Shown: positions 43,814 through 53,527, counted from the stretch's first letter. The stretch: 64,000 nt of DNA from an uncultured Clostridium sp. (GCF_934754925.1 NZ_CAKVJA010000005.1:34363-98362); one strand, 5' to 3'. A program made the numbers and translations. Notes: a model not told the origin generated them from the sequence alone.

Positions 43814-44914
43814 TTATCCAGCAAAAGTAATACCTATTTTTTTAGCCACTTGTACTAATTCACCATCTATATTAACATTCTTAGTTTTTTGTCCAATTAC
43901 ATTCTCTAAACTATCACTACTTATAGTATCACCTTTTAGACAAACCATTTCTCCGAATTTACCACTCATTATAAGTTCAACAGCTGCAACACCATATCTT
44001 GTTGATAGTATTCTATCATATGTTGAAGTGTTCCCCCCTCTTTGTACGTGTCCTAACACTGTACATCTAACTTCATGATCTTTAATTAGTTTTTCTAAAT
44101 CACCTGCAAGCTTATTGCCTATTCCTCCTAATCTTATAGGATCTGGACTATCAGCAACAATTTTTGCTACTACAACTTCTCCATCCTTAGGTTTAGCTCC
44201 TTCTGATACAACTATAATGGTAAAGTTTTTACCTTCTTCTTCTCTCTCTCTTACCTTTTCTGCAATCTTATTAATGTCATATGGAATTTCTGGTAATAAA
44301 ATAATATCTGCTGAACCAGCTATTCCAGCTTCTAATGCTATCCATCCAGCATTTCTTCCCATTACCTCACATAACATTATTCTATGATGTGATTCTGCAG
44401 TTGTGTGGAGTCTATCTAAAGCTTCAGTTACAACATCAATTGCTGTATTAAATCCAAAAGTTACATCTGTTGATGCTAAATCATTATCAATAGTCTTAGG
44501 AACACCTATTACCTTAACACCTTTTCTCGCAAAATCTCTTGCTGATGTTAATGTACCATCTCCACCTATAACTACTAATACGTCAACCCCTTCCTTTTTT
44601 AGATTTTCTACAGCTACATCAGAAACATCTTTCTTTACCATTTCACCATTTTCTTCAACAAGATAATCAAATAGATTATCTTTATTTGAACTATAAAGAA
44701 TAGTACCTCCTCTATGTAATATTCCTGATACTGTATCTAATGTTAATGGAATAAAATCATTATTATATAGTCCTCTATATCCAAACTTATATCCTATTAC
44801 TTCAATTCCATAGTTTAATATTGCTGTTCTTGTTACCGCTCTTATTACTGCATTTAAGCCTGGACAATCTCCACCACCTGTTAATAAAGCTATTTTTTTA
44901 ATTTTTTGTTCCAT
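43814..44914 (-). CDS. 6-phosphofructokinase, group III (PKTIDND) type
   Basis: The 366-residue enzyme phosphorylates fructose 6-phosphate in glycolysis. It has GGGDCPGLNAVIR, GGDGTLTSA, GVPKTIDNDL, MGRNAGWIALEAG and GHVQRGG. Glycine in GGDGT suits ATP, while the lysine in PKTIDND is typical of PPi-dependent or mixed 'group III' enzymes, so the phosphoryl donor is uncertain. The frame opens at 44998, but the ATG at 44914 has GGGAGG upstream and the family N-terminus (MEQKIKKIALLTGGGD). Confidence 0.94.
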   Translation of the reverse strand: MEQKIKKIALLTGGGDCPGLNAVIRAVTRTAILNYGIEVIGYKFGYRGLYNNDFIPLTLDTVSGILHRGGTILYSSNKDNLFDYLVEENGEMVKKDVSDVAVENLKKEGVDVLVVIGGDGTLTSARDFARKGVKVIGVPKTIDNDLASTDVTFGFNTAIDVVTEALDRLHTTAESHHRIMLCEVMGRNAGWIALEAGIAGSADIILLPEIPYDINKIAEKVREREEEGKNFTIIVVSEGAKPKDGEVVVAKIVADSPDPIRLGGIGNKLAGDLEKLIKDHEVRCTVLGHVQRGGNTSTYDRILSTRYGVAAVELIMSGKFGEMVCLKGDTISSDSLENVIGQKTKNVNIDGELVQVAKKIGITFAG

Positions 44915-45096
44915 TTGAAAATTCCTCCCTACCCCATTATCTAATAATTTTTCAGCAAATTTCCCCGTTAAATCTTTTCTTCCTACATTCTTATTCATAA
45001 AATTCTGAATATTTATTCATCTATTATAATATCATAATTTCAAATATCTGGAAAGTATTTTTTTTTAATAATGCCCTTTTTAGAATTATTAACAAT

Positions 45097-45124
45097 AAAA
45101 GGTAGATTTTAATAATCTACCTTT
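45097..45124 (-). terminator. Intrinsic terminator of the TPR protein gene
   Basis: AAAAGGTAGATT and AATCTACCTTTT pair perfectly around a 4-nt loop, followed on the minus strand by ATTGTTAAT. It is 29 nt past the stop. Confidence 0.8.
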
Positions 45125-45153
45125 TATATTTCTATATTATTTATTTATCTTTA

Positions 45154-46806
45154 TTAATATGCTAACTCTAAATTATCAAGATTAATAACTGTATTTTCGT
45201 CATTAACATATTTATCATATACCTTTTTAATTGCTTTATAGTTATTTGTAATTAAATTTTTCGATTCTTCATCTAAATCACTTGGCATATCATTGTACGC
45301 AGATTCTATATTAGAATATCCTCTCCATATATCCTTATCTATCATTACATAATAACAAGCAGCATTATTAAGTGATAACACATCATTTTCATTTAATGAA
45401 TATGCTTTTCTTATACTATCAATTGCTTTATCATAATCTTTATTATTAAAATATACAGTTCCTAAAGTTCTATAGTATTTATAATAATTTTCATTTATTG
45501 ATATTGCCTTTTTTAAATCCGTAATAGCTTCATCAATATTTTCCATAGCTAAATTAACAAAAGCTAAATCATAATATATTGCATCTTCATCTTTATTTAA
45601 TGATAATACAAAATTAAAGCTTTCTTTAGCCTTCTCATAATTTTTTAAATCATTTTCATATATTTTTCCTATACTTGTAATTAAGTTGTAATTAAATGGT
45701 TCATTGTATATAGCTGTTCTAAAGTACCCTTCTATCTTATCAGAGTTTCCTGTTGCAATTAATATTTTAGGAATTAAAATTGCAAAGTCATTTGTATATT
45801 CAGGATTAGCTACAATAGCAGCATTACAAGCCTCTAATGCCTTATCATATTGCCCCTTACTATAATACTCCCAAGCTTCTACATAATTATATACATATGA
45901 TTCTTTATCTAGCTTATCAACTTCTATAGTATTTTTAATTTCATCAGTTATGATTTCTGTTAAATCCATGTTTGATTCATCTAATGCATTGATTTCCTCT
46001 AACCAAACTTTATAAGCTTCTTCCTTTGGATTTTCTTCTGATAATTTTTTTATTTTATTTAATAATTTATTTTTATTAAATTCACAAGTTTCCATTATAA
46101 CATCAAAAGACTTAATCTCATTTTTATCTAAGTCATAAGATTTCTTTAAGTTCTTTAAAGCATCGTCATAATTTCCTAACATAATTTGCATTTTAGCTAA
46201 AATAGCTAAATCATAAGCACTTTCACTATCTACTGGATATGAAGCAACAATTTTCTCTGCTGACTTATTGTCTCCATTAGCTAAATATACTGCAAACATA
46301 GTTTTTAATAATGGTTTATATGTGTTATATGAATCTAAATAATACTCTCCAAAGCTTTCTGCTTGATCTAGTTCATTGTTTATATAGAACGTAAATACAA
46401 CTTGATTAATTAACTCCTTATCTTGCTCTATGTATTTATCTGCATCTTCTAACATTAACTTATCTCTTTTTACTATAGCTTCTCTTAATAGGTTATCTGA
46501 TTGAGTAATATCACCTTTTACAGAATATACTTCTGCAGCTTTAACCGTCCATATTGGCCAACTCTCATTATTCTGCATTGACATATATTCATTAATAGCA
46601 TCATCAAATTTTCCATCATAATAATATTGCTCAGCTTTATTTTCACTTATTGTTACTGTTTTTTCTCCCATTATAGCCTGTATCGATACTAATACTATAA
46701 ATGCAAAAATTATTGAAAAAACTAAAGTTACTATTGATCCTATATATGTATTTTTTTTATTTACTTGTTTATTTTCCTTTAAGGAGTCGTTCTTTCTTCT
46801 GTCCAT
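45154..46806 (-). CDS. Membrane-anchored TPR-repeat protein
   Basis: The 550-residue protein has a basic N-terminus, one membrane helix (about 23-46) and a long helical region with many TPR units, clearest at the C-terminal half (AWEYYSKGQYDKALEACNAA, AFVNLAMENIDEAITDLKKA, GTVYFNNKDYDKAIDSIRKA). TPRs mediate protein-protein contacts. No enzymatic domain is seen and the partner is unknown. It is flanked by terminators, so it is monocistronic. GGAGG precedes the ATG. Confidence 0.85.
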   Translation of the reverse strand: MDRRKNDSLKENKQVNKKNTYIGSIVTLVFSIIFAFIVLVSIQAIMGEKTVTISENKAEQYYYDGKFDDAINEYMSMQNNESWPIWTVKAAEVYSVKGDITQSDNLLREAIVKRDKLMLEDADKYIEQDKELINQVVFTFYINNELDQAESFGEYYLDSYNTYKPLLKTMFAVYLANGDNKSAEKIVASYPVDSESAYDLAILAKMQIMLGNYDDALKNLKKSYDLDKNEIKSFDVIMETCEFNKNKLLNKIKKLSEENPKEEAYKVWLEEINALDESNMDLTEIITDEIKNTIEVDKLDKESYVYNYVEAWEYYSKGQYDKALEACNAAIVANPEYTNDFAILIPKILIATGNSDKIEGYFRTAIYNEPFNYNLITSIGKIYENDLKNYEKAKESFNFVLSLNKDEDAIYYDLAFVNLAMENIDEAITDLKKAISINENYYKYYRTLGTVYFNNKDYDKAIDSIRKAYSLNENDVLSLNNAACYYVMIDKDIWRGYSNIESAYNDMPSDLDEESKNLITNNYKAIKKVYDKYVNDENTVINLDNLELAY

Positions 46807-46930
46807 AAGGCCTCCATATTGGTTTAATATTTTTTATTATGTATTATAATATTACCAAAAATCTTATTATCTTTCAATTATTTATTAAAAAACAAATAAA
46901 TTTACAAAATTTTCCTAATTAATTTAATAA

Positions 46931-46972
46931 ATTAAGAGTTAAAAGTTATATACTAAACCTTTAACCCCTAAT
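46931..46972 (-). repeat. Imperfect inverted repeat after the ABC permease gene
   Basis: On the minus strand GGGGTTAAAG pairs imperfectly with CTTTTAACTC, followed by TTAATTTATT. It probably terminates the ABC operon. Its GTTA.GGGGT-type arms resemble the larger repeat at 48572-48634 in the same operon. Confidence 0.5.
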
Positions 46973-46994
46973 TCATTTTCTTTCTCTTTTAATT

Positions 46995-47795
46995 TTATAC
47001 ATCATCTCTTTTTATGAGCTTATTCTCAATAATTGCTACTACCTCATACATTATAAAAGCTATAAGTGATAAAATCACTATGCTCATCATTACCATATCT
47101 AATTGTGCTATTTGTCCACCATATATAATTAAGAAACCAAGACCTTCTCTAGCAACTAGGAATTCCCCCATAATTACTCCAACCCAAGATAATCCTACAT
47201 TTATCTTTAATGCTGATATTATAACCGGAATACATGCTGGAAAAATTAAATATCTTAATGTTTGCCATTTACTTGCTTTGAATGTTTTCATTAATAATAT
47301 TTTACCCTTATCTACCTCTTTAAATCCTGTTAAAACACTTATTATAGTTGTAACTATTGAAATTAATAAAGCAATAGTTATAATGGCTGAAGTTCCATTC
47401 CCAACCCAAAATATAATTATAGGTGCTAATGCAACCTTAGGAAGTGCGTTTAAAACTACTAAATAAGGATCTAATACTTTACATGCTGTTTCTGATGACC
47501 ATAATAAAATAGCAATTATAACACCAAGAACTGTACCCAAAATAAATCCTAATATAGTTTCATAACAAGTTACCCAAATATGCCTTGCTAATGTTCCTTC
47601 ATTTATAAATTTAACTAATGACTTAAGAATCCTACTAGGACTTGATGTTAGAAATGGATCTATCCACTTTAGCTGAGCTGCGATTTCCCATAATACAATA
47701 AATATAACTAAAATGGAAATTCTAAGAATAGTAATTTTAATTTTTCTTTTCTTAATATTTTTTAGATATAATTCATGTTCCTCATTCATTTGCAT
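46995..47795 (-). CDS. ABC transporter permease (NitT/TauT type)
   Basis: The 266-residue inner membrane protein has about six helices and the coupling loop region MKTFKASKWQTLRYLIFPACIP (EAA-type), followed by GLSWVGVIMGEFLVAREGLGFLI. This is the SsuC/TauC/ThiX-like permease family for nitrate, taurine, sulfonate or pyrimidine-type substrates. The substrate is not determined. It overlaps the ATPase gene by 14 nt. Confidence 0.92.
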   Translation of the reverse strand: MQMNEEHELYLKNIKKRKIKITILRISILVIFIVLWEIAAQLKWIDPFLTSSPSRILKSLVKFINEGTLARHIWVTCYETILGFILGTVLGVIIAILLWSSETACKVLDPYLVVLNALPKVALAPIIIFWVGNGTSAIITIALLISIVTTIISVLTGFKEVDKGKILLMKTFKASKWQTLRYLIFPACIPVIISALKINVGLSWVGVIMGEFLVAREGLGFLIIYGGQIAQLDMVMMSIVILSLIAFIMYEVVAIIENKLIKRDDV

Positions 47796-48549
47796 TCTCT
47801 ATTTCCCCCCATAATTTTTTAAAGTACTCATTATATTCATTTTCTTTTCTTTTATTAAATGGAGTTAAATAATCCCTTTCAAATGAAATTGTTACATCAT
47901 CCTTAATTGTTGCAGGCCTAGTACTTAATACTATTACTCTTTTAGACATTGTTATAGCTTCACCTAAATCATGGGTAACCATTATTGCAGTTTTACCCTC
48001 TTTTTTTATTATTTCAGCTACGTCATCTGTAACCATTAATCTACTTTGATAATCTAATGCAGAAAAGGGTTCATCTAATAATAATATTTCTGGTTTTAAT
48101 GCTAATGTTCTTATAAGAGCTACTCTTTGTCTCATACCTCCTGATAGTTCAGTTGGTTTATGCTTTTCAAACTTTTCCAACCCATAATCTTTTAATAATT
48201 CGCATGCGAATTCTATATTTTCCTTTGTATATATTTTCTTTATCCTTAATCCTAACATTATATTTTCTCTTACTGTTAACCATGGAAATAAAAAATCCTT
48301 TTGAAACATATAACCCATCTTATCTAAATTGTTTTTAACTTTTGGATCATTATATTTAACTTCACCTGAAGAAGGTTGTAAAAGTCCACTAATTATATTT
48401 AGTAGTGTAGATTTTCCACATCCTGATGGTCCAATTATACTTATAAACTCCCCATTATCAACTGTAAAATTTATATCTTTTAAAGCCTCTGTTACTCCAT
48501 CTTTCTTATGATAATTCATATTTATATTTTTTATCTCTAAGAGACTCAC
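47782..48549 (-). CDS. ABC transporter ATP-binding protein (NitT/TauT type)
   Basis: The ATPase has Walker A GPSGCGKST, Q-loop YMFQKDFLFPW, signature LSGGMRQRV and Walker B ILLLDEPFSALD, then VTHDLGEAI. The partner genes are the permease downstream and the binding protein upstream. The frame opens at a GTG at 48561. A GTG at 48549 gives the usual MSLLEIKNI start and is 8 nt from GGTGG, so it is preferred, though other GTG codons are possible. Confidence 0.93.
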   Translation of the reverse strand: MSLLEIKNINMNYHKKDGVTEALKDINFTVDNGEFISIIGPSGCGKSTLLNIISGLLQPSSGEVKYNDPKVKNNLDKMGYMFQKDFLFPWLTVRENIMLGLRIKKIYTKENIEFACELLKDYGLEKFEKHKPTELSGGMRQRVALIRTLALKPEILLLDEPFSALDYQSRLMVTDDVAEIIKKEGKTAIMVTHDLGEAITMSKRVIVLSTRPATIKDDVTISFERDYLTPFNKRKENEYNEYFKKLWGEIENANE

Positions 48550-48571
48550 TCTTCCCACCACCCTTTTGCTT

Positions 48572-48634
48572 AGTTAGAAGTTAGGAGTTATATCTTCAAA
48601 AACTTCTATATCATTTTACCCCTAACTACTAACT
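48572..48634 (-). repeat. Inverted repeat between binding-protein and ATPase genes
   Basis: AGTTAGAAGTTAGGAGTTA (48572-48590) is nearly complementary to ACCCCTAACTACTAACT (48618-48634), giving a hairpin of about 17 bp with a few mismatches. It lies inside the operon, where it may protect or process the upstream mRNA so that the binding protein is made in excess. The sequence style (short AGTTAG repeats) is that of clostridial intergenic repeats. Confidence 0.6.
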
Positions 48635-48653
48635 CACTAATACTAACTTTTAA

Positions 48654-49682
48654 TTATTTTATAACCTTATTTGCAAAATCATTATTTACAATAATATCAA
48701 AGTCTGGCCTTGTTTGTATTAGAGTTGAATCATAACCTTGTATTATATCCATTAGCCTATTTAATCCATCCTCACTAACAACTGGATTTTCTGCATAAGC
48801 ATCTATATTCTTATAGTTATCAATAACTTGTGCTATTACCTCTTCATCGGTTCCTGGAAAATATGAAGATATTGACTTTGCAACTTCATCACTTGTATGT
48901 TCTTTAACCCATTTTTGAGCTTTATATATTGCATTGGTAAACTTTTGTAATACTTCTGGATTTTCATCCATATATGATTTTGTTGTATAGAAACATGTAT
49001 ATGCTATATTACCTGCAGACTCTCCAACAGAAGCTACAATACTTCCACCACCATCATTCTCAAGCATTGTTGCTGTAGGTTCAAATAATGCTACATAATC
49101 ACCAGTACCTGACTTAAATGCTCCTGAAGTAGCTGTAAAATCAATATTAGTTACCATATTAACATCTGTTGATGGATCTAATCCATTTTCTTTCAATACA
49201 TACTCTAATGCCATTTCTGGTATTCCACCAGGTCTTCCACCAATTAATTCTTTTCCCTTTAATGATGCCCAATCAAAGTCATCTTCTACTTCTCTTCCAA
49301 CTAGAAATGAACCATCTCTTTGAGTAAGTTGTCCAAATACCACCGGATAGTCCTCTCTACCTTGATTATAAATATAAACTACTTGTTCTGGACCTGAAAA
49401 ACCAATATCAACATTTCCACTTAACAATTGTTGCATTGTTTTATCTGCACCTTGTCCAGTAGATAAATCAATCTCTAGACCTTCCTCTTCAAAAAAACCT
49501 TCACTAATTGCTACATACATTGGTGCATAAAATACAGATCTAACAACTTCATTCAACCTTACAGTTTGTAACTCATCAGTACCAGTATCTTTAGTTGATG
49601 TTTTCCCACATCCAACAAAAGAAAGTCCAATAATAGCTACTATTCCTATAATAGTAACAAATTTTTTAAGGAAATTACTCAT
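48654..49682 (-). CDS. ABC substrate-binding lipoprotein (NMT1/THI5-SsuA type)
   Basis: The 342-residue protein has a lipoprotein signal (lipobox SFVGC, Cys25) and the periplasmic-binding fold with VVRSVFYAPMYVAISEGFFE, GADKTMQQLLSGNVDIGFSG and GGRPGGIPEMALEYVL. NMT1/THI5-like proteins bind thiamine precursors, sulfonates, nitrate or riboflavin-like compounds; the ligand is unknown. I found no TPP, FMN or other riboswitch in the 286-nt upstream gap. AAGGAG precedes the ATG. First gene of the ABC operon. Confidence 0.93.
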   Translation of the reverse strand: MSNFLKKFVTIIGIVAIIGLSFVGCGKTSTKDTGTDELQTVRLNEVVRSVFYAPMYVAISEGFFEEEGLEIDLSTGQGADKTMQQLLSGNVDIGFSGPEQVVYIYNQGREDYPVVFGQLTQRDGSFLVGREVEDDFDWASLKGKELIGGRPGGIPEMALEYVLKENGLDPSTDVNMVTNIDFTATSGAFKSGTGDYVALFEPTATMLENDGGGSIVASVGESAGNIAYTCFYTTKSYMDENPEVLQKFTNAIYKAQKWVKEHTSDEVAKSISSYFPGTDEEVIAQVIDNYKNIDAYAENPVVSEDGLNRLMDIIQGYDSTLIQTRPDFDIIVNNDFANKVIK

Positions 49683-49838
49683 TTTTACTCCTTTTTTTAG
49701 ATAAACTAATTATATTATTATGATTCATATTATGATTTATAGATACTTTTTGTTAATTAATGTAATTTAAAATTGATACAAATTCTATAAGTATTTACTA
49801 TTTTTTTTTTTAGTGTTAAAGTATTTGTGTATAAACGT

Positions 49839-49886
49839 AATTCTAAGTTTAAGTTAGAAACTTAAATCAATTTAAGGCTTAGAATT
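49839..49886 (+). repeat. Nested hairpin upstream of lrgAB
   Basis: AATTCTAAG and CTTAGAATT (49839-49847, 49878-49886) enclose TTTAAGTT-AGA-AACTTAAA. All arms are perfect. It sits 82 nt upstream of lrgA in the divergent region with the ABC binding-protein gene. It could be a leader structure or operator. Confidence 0.5.
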
Positions 49887-49968
49887 CACTATCTATAATT
49901 GAGTCTGTATGACCAATCATATTATTACACTGACTAGCCTTCAGATAAAAGAAAGGACTGATCTATAA

Positions 49969-50358
49969 ATGAAATTTTTTAGAGAATCTATATTACTTCT
50001 TAGTATTTATTTTGCAGGCGAGATAATTTCAAACCTACTTAATTTACCTGTACCTGGAAGTATAATAGGAATGATTCTACTCTTTGTTTTATTAACATCA
50101 CATATTGTAAAAGTTGAAAAGGTTGAAAATTTAGCTAACTTCTTTTTAGATCACTTAGCATTTTTCTTCATTCCTGCTTCCGTAGGTCTTATGACATCTT
50201 TTGCCTCTCTTAAAGGAAGCATTTTTAAAATAATACTTCTATGCATATTAACCACTATAATCGTTATTGCTGTTACAGGCATCACGGTTCAATTTATATG
50301 TAATAGAAAGTCCGTCAAAGAAGATAAAAAAAATACAATTAACAAAAAGGGGGCTTAA
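49969..50358 (+). CDS. lrgA: CidA/LrgA family membrane protein
   Basis: The 129-residue protein has four hydrophobic helices and the family signature NLLNLPVPGSIIGMILLF followed by LDHLAFFFIPASVGLM. LrgA/CidA proteins are holin-like and were linked to autolysis control; Bacillus and Streptococcus relatives act with LrgB as a pyruvate facilitator. No lytSR genes are nearby. AAAGGA precedes the start. It lies 4 nt upstream of lrgB. Confidence 0.92.
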   Translation: MKFFRESILLLSIYFAGEIISNLLNLPVPGSIIGMILLFVLLTSHIVKVEKVENLANFFLDHLAFFFIPASVGLMTSFASLKGSIFKIILLCILTTIIVIAVTGITVQFICNRKSVKEDKKNTINKKGA

Positions 50359-50362
50359 TTAA

Positions 50363-51064
50363 ATGGAAGTGTTTACAAACAACATATTTTTTGGAATATT
50401 CATTTCTTTAGTTGCTTTTGAAATAGGTCTATTTATTTATAGAAAAACAAAATTTCCACTTTTTAATCCACTTTTAATAGCTGCAATACTTGTAATTGGA
50501 TTTTTGAAAATATTTAATATTGATTTTGATACGTATAATAAGGGTGGACAATTTATTAATATTTTTTTAGGACCGGCAACAATTGTTTTAGCTGTTCCAC
50601 TATACAAAAACTTACCACTACTTAAGAAAAACTTTTTACCTATATTTACTGGAATTTTTGTTGGAAGTTTAGTTAGTGTATTATCAGTTGTTTCCATATC
50701 ACTTTTCTTAGGATTAGACAGTAGTTTAACAGTTTCTTTATTATCAAAAAGTGTTACTACACCTATAGGTATTGAAATAACTAATAGTTTAGGCGGAATT
50801 TCATCTATAACAGTTCTTGCTATTGTTATTTCTGGAATAATCGGTGCTGTAGTTGGACCTACTGTATTTAAGATTTTAAGAATTAATCATCCAATTGCTA
50901 AAGGTGTTTCTCTTGGAACTGCTTCCCATGCTGTTGGAACAAGTAAAGCCTTAGAAATAGGTGAAACTGAAGGTGCCATGAGCTCATTATCAATTGGAGT
51001 TGCAGGAATAATTACTGTATTTTTAGCACCTGTTTGCTACTCTATTTTATCAATTTTTATGTAA
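50363..51064 (+). CDS. lrgB: LrgB family membrane protein
   Basis: The 233-residue partner of LrgA has about seven helices and the family blocks GGQFINIFLGPATIVLAVPLY, SKSVTTPIGIEI and GTASHAVGTSKALEIGETEGAMSSL (split here for length). It acts with LrgA in membrane permeability or pyruvate transport. GGGGG lies upstream of the ATG. Confidence 0.94.
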   Translation: MEVFTNNIFFGIFISLVAFEIGLFIYRKTKFPLFNPLLIAAILVIGFLKIFNIDFDTYNKGGQFINIFLGPATIVLAVPLYKNLPLLKKNFLPIFTGIFVGSLVSVLSVVSISLFLGLDSSLTVSLLSKSVTTPIGIEITNSLGGISSITVLAIVISGIIGAVVGPTVFKILRINHPIAKGVSLGTASHAVGTSKALEIGETEGAMSSLSIGVAGIITVFLAPVCYSILSIFM

Positions 51065-51065
51065 A

Positions 51066-51116
51066 AAAAACCATAAGATATAGTATATATACTTACATAT
51101 CTTATGGTTTTTATTT
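51066..51116. terminator. Bidirectional terminator between lrgB and topB
   Basis: AAAACCATAAGATAT and ATATCTTATGGTTTT pair perfectly (15 bp), with a T-run on the plus strand and T-rich sequence on the minus strand. It lies between two convergent genes. Confidence 0.88.
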
Positions 51117-51126
51117 TAAATATTAT

Positions 51127-53295
51127 TTAATTTATAAATTCCATTTTCCAGTTATAATATCCTGTCTTTTCATCTTTTTCATATCTTAAATAAGCTGAGA
51201 AGAAAGTTCCTTTCTTACTCTTAAGATTTCTAAAACCTACTTTTCCATTTTTAAGTAATAATGCAACCATTTCCTTAGTTACCTTTTTACCCATAGCCTC
51301 TATAAACTTATCATTTTTCCAAATAGTAAACTTACATCCGTTTTTCCAGTTAATACAACCGAAACCTTTTTCACCTTCAATAATATCATTACCACATACA
51401 GGGCATTTTCCTATACTTTCTATACCTTCTGGTAATGCTACCTTAAAGTTTTTTAGCATAGCTGTATCTTTTTTGATATCATCTACAGCTTCCACTGTAA
51501 AATCTTTTATCATAGTTAAGAAATCATCTTTTTTAAATTTACCCTTTTCTATATCAGATAATGTCTTTTCCAGCCTTCCTGTATATTCTAGGTCTAAAAG
51601 CTCCTTAACTGGAAATATTTCAACTAACGTTCTTCCAAGTTCAGTACAAGTTAAACTCTTACCTTTTGATTTAATATATCCAGTATCCTTTAACTTCTTA
51701 ATAGTTTCAGCTCTTGTTGCTGGTGTTCCTATACTAAATCCACTTAAGATTGCTTGCATCATTTCAGGTGAATCTTCTTCATCTTTAAAACTTTTTCCAC
51801 AAGTCTCCATAACCCTTAATAAGGTTTTTTCATTGTGAAGCTTTGGCGGTTTCTTAGTTACAGTATTAACTTTGCCATCAACTACTTGAACCATTTCCTT
51901 TTCACTTACAAATGGTAAGATAGTATCTTTTGTTTCAATCTTTTCAACTACACGCCATCCTTCAACTCTTTGAACTCTACCTTTAGCAGCAAAAGTACCT
52001 TTAAAGTTTTCATCATGAACTTTTACTGTTAACTTAGTTTCTTCAAACTCTGCTATTGGCATAAATTGCATTATAAATCTATTTTTGATTGCATTATATA
52101 CTATTTCTTCATCTTTACTTAAACCTGTAGGCTTAATATATGTTGGGGTTATAGCACTATGGCTCTCTACCTTAGAATTATCAAATATTCTCTTATTATC
52201 TACAAATTTAATTTGATCTTCGTATTGTAATCCCTTCTTTACGGTTTCTAAAACCTTTCTTGTTTTATCCTTTAAACTTTCATCTAAAGCTACGCTACCT
52301 GTTCTAGGATAAGTAATAAACTTTTTTTCATAAAGGCTTTGTGCTATCTTTAATACCTTATCTGATGTCCAACCTTTGTATTTGCTAGTTATATGTCCCT
52401 GTAAGTTAGATAAATTAAATAATAGTGGAGCATACTCTCTCTTCTTCTCTACTTGCTTCTCCACAACTTCACCTTGTTTATCTTTTAGCTGCTTTTTTAA
52501 TTCTTCAACAACTTTTTTATCTTCAAATTTTTCATTATTATTTTCATTATAATAAGTTCCTTCAAACTCTTCATTATTTTTTGTCTTAAAAGTTGCTAAC
52601 AGCTTATAGTATGTAGATGCCTTGAAATTTTCTATTTCTTTATCTCTATCATATATAATTTTTAATGTAGGAAGTAATACTCTTCCTATATTAATCATTT
52701 TACTCTCCTTACCTGTACCACCATATCTTAATGTGGCTACTGAAGTTAAATTTATTCCTATAATCCAATCAGCCCATTGCCTACTTATACCTGCATCTTG
52801 AAGGGATTTCATTTCTATATTTTCCTTTAAATTATTCATCCCCTTTTTAACTTCATCTGGTGTCCATTCGTTCAGTAATAATCTATATATAGGCTTATCT
52901 TGATTTAAATACATAAATACTTCTAGTGATATAAGCTCTCCCTCACGATCTTGGTCAGTAGCAGATATAACGCCATCAACATCATCACGTTCTATTAACA
53001 TCTTAATTATATTAATTTGCTTTTCTGCACCTTTATCTGTAACAGCTCTATTTACATTATCACATTTAATCTTGTATTTAAATTCCTCAGGTATGAATGG
53101 AAACTTATCCATTCTCCACCCTTTCATACTTTCATCATAATCTTTTGCATCAAATAATTGAAATAAATGACCAAAAGCCCATGTTACTAAATAATCATCA
53201 CCTTCAAAATATCCATCTCTTCTTTGCTTTATCTTAAATGCATCTGCAATATTTTTAGCAACGGATGGTTTTTCTGCTATAATAACTTTCTTCAT
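51127..53295 (-). CDS. topB: DNA topoisomerase III
   Basis: The 722-residue type IA topoisomerase relaxes and decatenates DNA. It has the Toprim domain (VIIAEKPSVAKNIADAF, GVISATDQDREGELI), the catalytic tyrosine in KFITYPRTGSVAL, SAITPT and a C-terminal four-cysteine zinc element (CPVCGND and later GCINWKNGC). The frame opens at a TTG at 53301; the ATG at 53295 is 6 nt from GGAG and gives MKKVIIAEKPS. It is monocistronic. Confidence 0.96.
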   Translation of the reverse strand: MKKVIIAEKPSVAKNIADAFKIKQRRDGYFEGDDYLVTWAFGHLFQLFDAKDYDESMKGWRMDKFPFIPEEFKYKIKCDNVNRAVTDKGAEKQINIIKMLIERDDVDGVISATDQDREGELISLEVFMYLNQDKPIYRLLLNEWTPDEVKKGMNNLKENIEMKSLQDAGISRQWADWIIGINLTSVATLRYGGTGKESKMINIGRVLLPTLKIIYDRDKEIENFKASTYYKLLATFKTKNNEEFEGTYYNENNNEKFEDKKVVEELKKQLKDKQGEVVEKQVEKKREYAPLLFNLSNLQGHITSKYKGWTSDKVLKIAQSLYEKKFITYPRTGSVALDESLKDKTRKVLETVKKGLQYEDQIKFVDNKRIFDNSKVESHSAITPTYIKPTGLSKDEEIVYNAIKNRFIMQFMPIAEFEETKLTVKVHDENFKGTFAAKGRVQRVEGWRVVEKIETKDTILPFVSEKEMVQVVDGKVNTVTKKPPKLHNEKTLLRVMETCGKSFKDEEDSPEMMQAILSGFSIGTPATRAETIKKLKDTGYIKSKGKSLTCTELGRTLVEIFPVKELLDLEYTGRLEKTLSDIEKGKFKKDDFLTMIKDFTVEAVDDIKKDTAMLKNFKVALPEGIESIGKCPVCGNDIIEGEKGFGCINWKNGCKFTIWKNDKFIEAMGKKVTKEMVALLLKNGKVGFRNLKSKKGTFFSAYLRYEKDEKTGYYNWKMEFIN

Positions 53296-53371
53296 AGTCA
53301 ACTCCTATTTTTTCTATATAAATAATTATATCCTCTATTTTGAAGCATTAATCTTTAAACTTTATAATAAA

Positions 53372-53398
53372 ATAAAGGCTATTTTAAACAGCCTTTAT
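53372..53398 (-). terminator. Intrinsic terminator of the TspO gene
   Basis: ATAAAGGC and GCCTTTAT pair perfectly and are followed on the minus strand by TTTATTATAAAG. It lies about 130 nt past the TspO stop. Confidence 0.7.
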
Positions 53399-53527
53399 CC
53401 ATTATACAATATTTTTTTTATCATTTCATTATTGATTTTTTATTTGTCACTAATCCTACATAGCAGTTTTATATATAATAATTAGTATAAAATAATCACT
53501 ACAAACCTAACTATCAACTTATATTAT

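Noticed and set aside
44115..44666. Plus-strand open frames antisense to phosphofructokinase
   Set aside because: Shadow frames of a well-defined enzyme gene, with no ribosome sites.
49683..49968. TPP or FMN riboswitch for the NMT1/THI5-type ABC operon
   Set aside because: I looked for the conserved CTGAGA or AGGGT-type blocks and found none.
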